Below, in pieces: positions 52,544 to 64,000 of a stretch of DNA of 64,000 nt (position 1 is the first letter of the stretch; every line of letters begins with the position of its first letter). The notes under the pieces were generated by a model that saw only the letters and a program-made list of their open reading frames with translations, did not search any database and was not told the DNA's origin. Both the position numbers and the translations under genes were made by a program. Source of the stretch: Corallococcus sp. EGB (lineage in GTDB: Bacteria > Myxococcota > Myxococcia > Myxococcales > Myxococcaceae); contig NZ_CP079946.1 of NCBI RefSeq assembly GCF_019968905.1, positions 2,914,001 to 2,978,000 of the forward strand, in the 5' to 3' direction.

Positions 52544-53602
52544 ATGGGTAAGAAAGTGACGGTGCTGGTGGTCGATGACTCGGTCATCTGCCGCCAGCTC
52601 ATCAGCGCGGCGTTGAGCGACGACCCGGACATCCAGGTCATCGGCACCGCCGCGAACGGCCAGGAGGCCGTCGCCCTCACGAAGGAGTTGCGCCCCCACG
52701 TCATCACCATGGACGTGGACATGCCCGTCATGGACGGGCTCACGGCCGTGGAGCACATCATGGCCGAGTGCCCCACGCCCATCCTGGTGCTGACGGGCGA
52801 CCCGCGCTCGCAGGCCCCCGCGCTGACCTACCGCGCGCTGGAGCTGGGCGCGCTGGCGTTGCAGATCAAGCCCGCCATCGACGCGGGGCCGGACGCGTGG
52901 AACCTCACCAAGGAGGTGAAGCTCATCTCCTCCGTGCGCGTCATCCGCCACGTGCGGGGCCAGAAGCGCGGCGCGCCGGGGATGCCGCACACGCCCGTCC
53001 CGGCGCTGCCCGCGGCCTCCATGGGCATCGTCGCGGTGGCGGCCAGCACGGGCGGCCCGCAGGTGCTCTACCGGATGCTGTCGGAGCTGCCGGCGGACTT
53101 CCCGGCGCCCATCGTCATCGTCCAGCACATCAACGCCGCCTTCTCGGAGTCGCTGGCCAGCTGGCTCGCCAACGCGAGCAAGCTGAAGGTGCGCCTGGCG
53201 GTGGACGGGGACACGCTCCAGCCGGGGCTGGTGCTGGTGGCGCCGCCGGAGCAGCACATGATGGTGCCCGTGCGGGGCCGCGTGGCGCTCAAGGCCGGCG
53301 TGGAGCGCGACGGGCACATGCCCAGCGGCACCGTGCTGTTGGAGAGCGTGGCCAAGGCCTACGGCCGGCGCGCGGTGGGCGTGGTGCTCACCGGGATGGG
53401 CGCGGACGGGGCGGACGGGCTCCTGGCCATCAAGCAGGGCGGTGGGCTGGCGCTGGCGCAGAACGAGGAGTCCTGCGTGGTGTTCGGCATGCCGGGCGCG
53501 GCGGTGGAGCGCAGGGCGGTGGACCACCTCATCCACGGCGATGACGTCGCGGCCACCCTGGCGCGGCTGGCGCGCGGAGAGTCCCTGGCCGCCAGCCGCT
53601 GA
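52544..53602 (+). CDS. CheB methylesterase
   Basis: This is a 352-aa protein. Receiver domain (DD 11-12, Asp57 in [12 protein letters not shown]), linker, then the methylesterase domain with the catalytic Ser in VAASTGGPQ, His in VIVQHI and Asp in [11 protein letters not shown]. It removes methyl groups from MCPs, providing adaptation together with the CheR product. It lies 80 bp after the CheA gene. Confidence 0.9.
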   Translation: MGKKVTVLVVDDSVICRQLISAALSDDPDIQVIGTAANGQEAVALTKELRPHVITMDVDMPVMDGLTAVEHIMAECPTPILVLTGDPRSQAPALTYRALELGALALQIKPAIDAGPDAWNLTKEVKLISSVRVIRHVRGQKRGAPGMPHTPVPALPAASMGIVAVAASTGGPQVLYRMLSELPADFPAPIVIVQHINAAFSESLASWLANASKLKVRLAVDGDTLQPGLVLVAPPEQHMMVPVRGRVALKAGVERDGHMPSGTVLLESVAKAYGRRAVGVVLTGMGADGADGLLAIKQGGGLALAQNEESCVVFGMPGAAVERRAVDHLIHGDDVAATLARLARGESLAASR

Positions 53603-53611
53603 TCGCGCGCG

Positions 53612-54865
53612 ATGACGTCCTCCCCCGAGCGCTGGACCCCCGTCCACGCCTGGCTCCAGGCGCACACGGGCATGGCGCTGAGCGCCGCCCAGCGGCGGCG
53701 GCTGGACGCGCGGCTGGAGGCGCTGGGGAACGGACGGAGCGCGGCGCAGCTGCTGGCGCACCTGGGCACCCCGGCGGGCGCCGCGGACCTGGCGCGGATG
53801 GTGGACGCGGTGGCGGTGCACACGTCGGAGGTGTTCCGGGACGAGGTGCAGCTGTCCGCCTTCCGGGAGCACGTGCTGTCGCCCCGGGTGCAGCGCTCGA
53901 AGCAGCCCCTGCGCGTGTGGAGCGCGGGCTGCGCGTCGGGCGAGGAGGTCGCCACGCTGCTCCTCCTGATGGCGCAGGAGGGAGCGGATCCCGCCAGCCG
54001 CGTGCTGGGCACGGACATCTCCGACCCGGTGCTCACCCGGGCTCGGGAGCTGAGCTTCACGGCGGAGGCGCTCCTGCGCGTGCCGGAGGCGCTTCGCACG
54101 CGCTTCTTCGAGCCGAAGGGCCGGCGTCACGCGCTGGTGGAGTCGCTGCGCGCGCAGGCCGACTTCCGGCGCCACAACCTGATGGAGTCCCCGTACCCGG
54201 AGGCCGCCGGGGGCAACGGGTTCGACATCATCTTCTGCCGCAACGTCCTCATCTACTTCACGCCGGACGCCTTCCAGCGCACGGTGCGGAGCCTGAGCGA
54301 GCGGCTCGCGCCCGGCGGGGTGCTGGTGCTGTCCGCCGCGGAGCCCCTGCTCCAGGTGCCCCCGGAGCTGCGGCTCCTGGCCAGCGAGCACGCCTTCTTC
54401 TACGTCCGCGAGGACGCCGCGCCCGCGAGCGCGCCCCGGCCGAAGCGCAACTCCGGCCGGTTCCCGACCATCACCCGGCCCGGGCCCGCCGCGCCGAAGC
54501 CGGGCGCACCGGCGCCGGTGCCGGACCCGCCCGCGCCTGCGGACGAGGCCGCGATGGCGCAGGCGGACTGGCTCTTCTCGTGCGTGCTCGACGGGGCCTC
54601 CAAGGGCGTCCCGGACGAGCGGTCCGAGCGCGACCTGCGCCGGTGTCTGGAGCTGGATCCGGACCACGTCGCCGCCCGCTACCTGCTGGGGCTCCTGCTG
54701 GAGCAGTGCGGCCAGCCCGGCGCGGCGCTGGAGGCGTACCGCAGGGCCCTGCGGGCGGTGGAGTCCGGGCGGGCGCGGCCGGTGCCCTTCTTCCTCAACC
54801 TGCCCCGGCTCCGGGTGGCCTGCGCCCGGGCCGTGGAGCGGCTGGAGGCGGAAGGGGGGCCTTGA
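53612..54865 (+). CDS. CheR methyltransferase with C-terminal TPR
   Basis: This is a 417-aa protein. CheR signature: HTSEVFRDEVQLSAFREHVL, LRVWSAGCASGEEVATL (SAM-binding), LGTDIS, and FDIIFCRNVLIYFTPDAFQR. A Pro-rich linker (about 270-305) joins a TPR-like region (LRRCLELDPDHVAARYLLGL, EQCGQPGAALEAYRRALRAV). It methylates MCP glutamates; the TPR may target other partners, as in FrzF. Last gene of the operon. Confidence 0.9.
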   Translation: MTSSPERWTPVHAWLQAHTGMALSAAQRRRLDARLEALGNGRSAAQLLAHLGTPAGAADLARMVDAVAVHTSEVFRDEVQLSAFREHVLSPRVQRSKQPLRVWSAGCASGEEVATLLLLMAQEGADPASRVLGTDISDPVLTRARELSFTAEALLRVPEALRTRFFEPKGRRHALVESLRAQADFRRHNLMESPYPEAAGGNGFDIIFCRNVLIYFTPDAFQRTVRSLSERLAPGGVLVLSAAEPLLQVPPELRLLASEHAFFYVREDAAPASAPRPKRNSGRFPTITRPGPAAPKPGAPAPVPDPPAPADEAAMAQADWLFSCVLDGASKGVPDERSERDLRRCLELDPDHVAARYLLGLLLEQCGQPGAALEAYRRALRAVESGRARPVPFFLNLPRLRVACARAVERLEAEGGP

Positions 54866-54976
54866 GCAGGGCAGGGGTGGCCTGCTCGCCCGGTCCACCT
54901 GCCGCCCTGGAGGTGGTCGCGGGCGATGGAAACAGAAGCGGCGCGCGGGGCGCTTTGGACCTAGGATGCTCGGCCC

Positions 54977-55852
54977 ATGCGCAGGCTCGTCCTCTTCGCC
55001 CTGTTGACCGCCGCCGTTCCCGGCTGTTTCTACCCCGCCGACCGTGGTCGTGCCCTGGAAGCCAAGGTGGACCGGCTGGGCGCGGACAACGCGAAGATGG
55101 CCGCGGAGCTGAAGGAGGCGCGCGACCAGCTCGCCGTCACCCAGCCGAAGCTCGATGAGAAGATCGCCCAGGTGACCCAGGCCCTGCAGAGCCTGGACAC
55201 CGCGGCGCGCCGCAAGGACGCGGACATCGGCGTGCAGTTCCAGAAGACGGTGGAGGACCTGGCGCAGCTGCGCGGCCAGGTGGAGACCTACCTCTACAAG
55301 ATTGGTGAGCTGGAGGCCGCGCTCGGCAAGAGCACGGAGGAGACCAACCAGCGGCTGCTGGCGCTCCAGGGCACGGAGGCGGTGAAGGAGGCCGAGGCCA
55401 GGAAGAAGGCCGAGGAGCTCCAGCGCCCCACGACCGCGAAGGACTTCTTCGCGCTCGCGCAGGACAAGGCGAAGGCCGGCGACGCGCTGGTCGCGCGCCA
55501 GCTCTACAGCGAGTTCGTGAAGAAGTGGCCCAAGGACGCGCTCGTGGGCGAGGCCCACTTCGGCCTCGGCGAGACGTACTTCACCGAGTCCAAGTGCCGC
55601 GAGGCCCTCTTCGAGTACGGCAAGGTGGTGCAGGACTACACGAAGACGCCCTCCGCGCCGGACGCGTACCTGCGCTCCTCCGACTGCTTCCAGAAGTTGA
55701 AGATGAAGGAGGAGTCGAAGCTGGCGCTGGAGGAGCTGGTGAAGAGCTACCCCAAGTCGGACGCGGCCAGGACGGCGAAGACGAAGCTGGCGGAGCTGGA
55801 GAAGAAGCCCGCGCCGGCCCCCGCTCCCGCGCCGAAGAAGGCGAAGAAGTGA
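54977..55852 (+). CDS. YbgF/CpoB-like TPR lipoprotein
   Basis: This is a 291-aa protein. It has a lipoprotein signal (LLTAAVPGCF), a coiled-coil trimerisation-type region (about 25-145) and TPR repeats (KDFFALAQDKAKAGDALVAR; KDALVGEAHFGLGETYFTES; APDAYLRSSDCFQKLKMKEE), ending in a Lys/Pro/Ala tail. CpoB/YbgF links Tol-Pal with peptidoglycan synthesis at division. Lipidation instead of periplasmic release is a variation. Its TGA overlaps the next gene's ATG (TGATG). Confidence 0.82.
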   Translation: MRRLVLFALLTAAVPGCFYPADRGRALEAKVDRLGADNAKMAAELKEARDQLAVTQPKLDEKIAQVTQALQSLDTAARRKDADIGVQFQKTVEDLAQLRGQVETYLYKIGELEAALGKSTEETNQRLLALQGTEAVKEAEARKKAEELQRPTTAKDFFALAQDKAKAGDALVARQLYSEFVKKWPKDALVGEAHFGLGETYFTESKCREALFEYGKVVQDYTKTPSAPDAYLRSSDCFQKLKMKEESKLALEELVKSYPKSDAARTAKTKLAELEKKPAPAPAPAPKKAKK

Positions 55853-56994
55853 TGCGCCTCCGCGCCCCGAAGCTCGCCGCCCTGGCGCTGCTGTTGCTCC
55901 TGCCGCTCGTGGCGGGGGCCGCGCCGAAGAAGCTCGTGCTGCTCTTCACCGGAGACAACGGGGGCGAAGTCGCTCCCTGTGGTTGACGCCACAACCCGTC
56001 TGGCGGTCTGGCCAGACGAAAGACGGTCCTGACGCAGGAGCGCGCCAGGGGCGTGCCGGTGCTCGCGCTGGACGCTGGCAACGCGCTCTTCAAGACCCTG
56101 GCGGATGGCCAGGATGCGTCGGCGAAGCCTCGCGCGGAGCTCCTCCTGGAGCAGCTGGACGCGCAGGGCTACACGGCCATGGCCGTGGGCCAGCGCGACC
56201 TCGTGCTCGGCGTGGACTTCCTGAAGAAGAAGACGAAGGGCGCGAAGCTGAAGCTCGTGTCCGCGAACCTCGTGGACGCGAAGGGGCAGGCGCTCTTCCC
56301 CGCGTCGGTGGTGACGACGGTGGGCGGGCTGAAAGTAGGCATCGTCGGCGTGTCCCCGGCGTCGGCGGACCCCCAGGCTCCGGCGGGCGGCGCGGCCTTC
56401 CTGCCCGCGGGCGTGCGGGGCCTGCCGGTGGCGCCGGCGGTGGGCGCGGAGGTCAAGCGCCTGCGCCAGAAGGAGCAGGTGCAGCTGGTGGTGCTGCTCG
56501 CGGCGGTGCCCTACGTGGAGGCCGTGAAGCTGGCCCAGGGCGCCGAGGGCGTGGACTTCGTGGTGCAGTCGCACGACAGCCGGGGCGTGGGCATGGCGCA
56601 GCGCCAGGGCGTGTCCACGCTGGTGCCGCCCGGGGAGCGGGGCCGCCAGGTGGCGAAGCTGGAGCTGTCCGTGGAGGGCGATGGCCCCTTCACCGACCTG
56701 TCCGAGGCGAACCGCGCGCGGGAGAGCCAGCGCATGGTGGAGGCGAACATCGAGCGCGTGAAGGAGCGCCTGAAGGCGGAGCAGGGCGAGGACGCGCGCC
56801 GCTCGCTCCAGGAGACGCTGGCCTCCTTCGAGTCCCGGCGCGACGCGCTGGCCCGCACGGCGGCGGCCCAGGGCCCGGCGACGGGGCGCACGTACCTGCT
56901 GACGTACCTGCAGCTGGGGGCGGACGTGGCGTCGGATGCCGCCGTCCAGAAGCAGGTGGAGCGCGTCGAGCCGCCCGGCTCCGCGGGTCACTGA
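55852..56994 (+). CDS. UshA-like selenoprotein (in-frame TGA = Sec45)
   Basis: Read through TGA 55984-55986, the frame gives 380 residues: signal peptide (APKLAALALLLLLPLVAGAA), LVLLFTGDNGGEVAPCG-U-RHNPSGGLARRKTV, then metallophosphoesterase-like strands (VPVLALDAGNALFKT; YTAMAVGQRDLVLGVDF) and a helical C-terminus. The expected motif in this UshA-like group is 'PCGC', so U replaces Cys. Without readthrough, only a 44-aa peptide results and the 3' 1 kb would lack a start, although it shows no decay. A SECIS hairpin follows the TGA (separate entry). Translation is coupled to the YbgF-like gene. Related UshA-like (seleno)proteins are known in delta-proteobacteria. Confidence 0.88.
55997..56018 (+). 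promoter_or_regulatory. Bacterial SECIS element
   Basis: Perfect 8-bp stem CGTCTGGC / GCCAGACG with loop GGTCTG. The loop starts 18 nt after the TGA. In E. coli fdhF the SelB-binding loop GGUCUG also starts 18 nt after the UGA (counted from memory of that sequence). Loop and spacing thus agree with a SelB site that recodes UGA as selenocysteine. Confidence 0.88.
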
Positions 56995-57315
56995 GCTTCC
57001 TGGCCCGGAGCCAACCCCATCCATCCTGGGATGGGGGATGAAACACCGGTTTCATCCGCCTGTCGCGGCATGTGTCACGCCCGTTCCAGCCCCTCTGGGG
57101 GGCTGGCAGGCCCTGCTTCGTGGAACGCATGGCAGGTCGGTGTTCGACCGAATAATGTGATTCGCGAGTTTTCATGGCCTCCCCCCACGCTGCTCGCACG
57201 ACGAGCGGCAGGCCGCGCGTGATCGACATCGACCGGCATCGACCCGAGGCACCTGCGTCCAGCGTTCCGGGCGCCCCTCTGGGCCGTGTCGCGTCCAAGG
57301 TGCGGAGTCAATTCA
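56995..57315. other. Intergenic region before the NRPS gene
   Basis: This is 321 bp without a coding frame of note. It contains a hairpin (57036-57057) and presumably the NRPS promoter; no clear promoter boxes or operator were seen. Confidence 0.5.
57036..57057 (+). terminator. Hairpin after the selenoprotein gene
   Basis: Perfect 9-bp stem GGATGAAAC / GTTTCATCC with loop ACCG, 41 bp after the stop. No T-run follows. A second, weaker hairpin (CCCCAT...ATGGGG) lies just upstream. Confidence 0.6.

Positions 57316-64000
<6,685 letters not shown>

Noticed and set aside
46298-55558. Several minus-strand open frames of 500-1050 codons across the chemosensory operon
   Set aside because: Shadows caused by third-position GC bias; all plus-strand genes have complete catalytic motifs and tight operon spacing.
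55852-56994. Reading the UshA-like gene as a pseudogene with a nonsense mutation
   Set aside because: The downstream frame is intact, the TGA replaces an expected Cys, and a SECIS-type hairpin with loop GGTCTG sits at the right distance.

Overview
The window is high-GC (mostly 65-72 percent) DNA from a myxobacterium of the Myxococcus/Corallococcus/Pyxidicoccus type. The evidence is a chemosensory operon with a CheA-CheY hybrid and a CheR-TPR protein, a Cys-rich OmpA/Pal lipoprotein, a MopE-type Cys motif, SitA-like lipoprotein toxins and a large NRPS. Two blocks meet at about 43.15 kb: an integrated temperate phage whose left end lies outside the window (1 to about 43.15 kb), and host chromosome (about 43.15-64 kb).

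Prophage, late part (1-18.0 kb, plus strand). A lambda-like tail-tip module runs M, L, K, I, J, distal fibre. An IS630-family element sits exactly in the L stop codon. A lower-GC three-gene cargo (lipoprotein; VWA-MopE-trypsin protein; exported barrel-like protein) separates L from K. Proteins I and the distal fibre both end in a Gly-rich linker plus a Hint (intein-like) domain. A lysis-type cassette follows: coiled-coil/TM proteins, an NlpC/P60 hydrolase, a holin-like protein and two microproteins.

Prophage, accessory and early parts (18.2-43.2 kb). First comes a tail-to-tail pair of a 'beta family' protein and an sce7726-type nuclease-like protein, a candidate defence module. Next is a SitBAI-like toxin/immunity cassette, bracketed by a 185-bp direct repeat of the start of an orphan DNA methyltransferase gene. 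Leftward early operons then encode many small phage proteins, a giant MazG-containing protein, a secreted amidohydrolase and a RecT recombinase. A divergent control region, a possible ribbon-helix-helix regulator, an excisionase-like protein and a tyrosine integrase close the prophage. The integrase frame runs through the phage-host junction into the antisense of a host gene.

Host part. A sigma-54 response regulator is followed by a Pal-like lipoprotein and a seven-gene chemosensory operon (CheW, CheW-like, two MCPs, CheA-CheY, CheB, CheR-TPR). Then come a YbgF/CpoB-like lipoprotein and a UshA-like protein with an in-frame TGA followed by a hairpin whose loop and spacing match the E. coli fdhF SECIS, so it is very probably a selenoprotein. 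The window ends inside an NRPS gene (C-A-PCP-C-A-PCP-C...).
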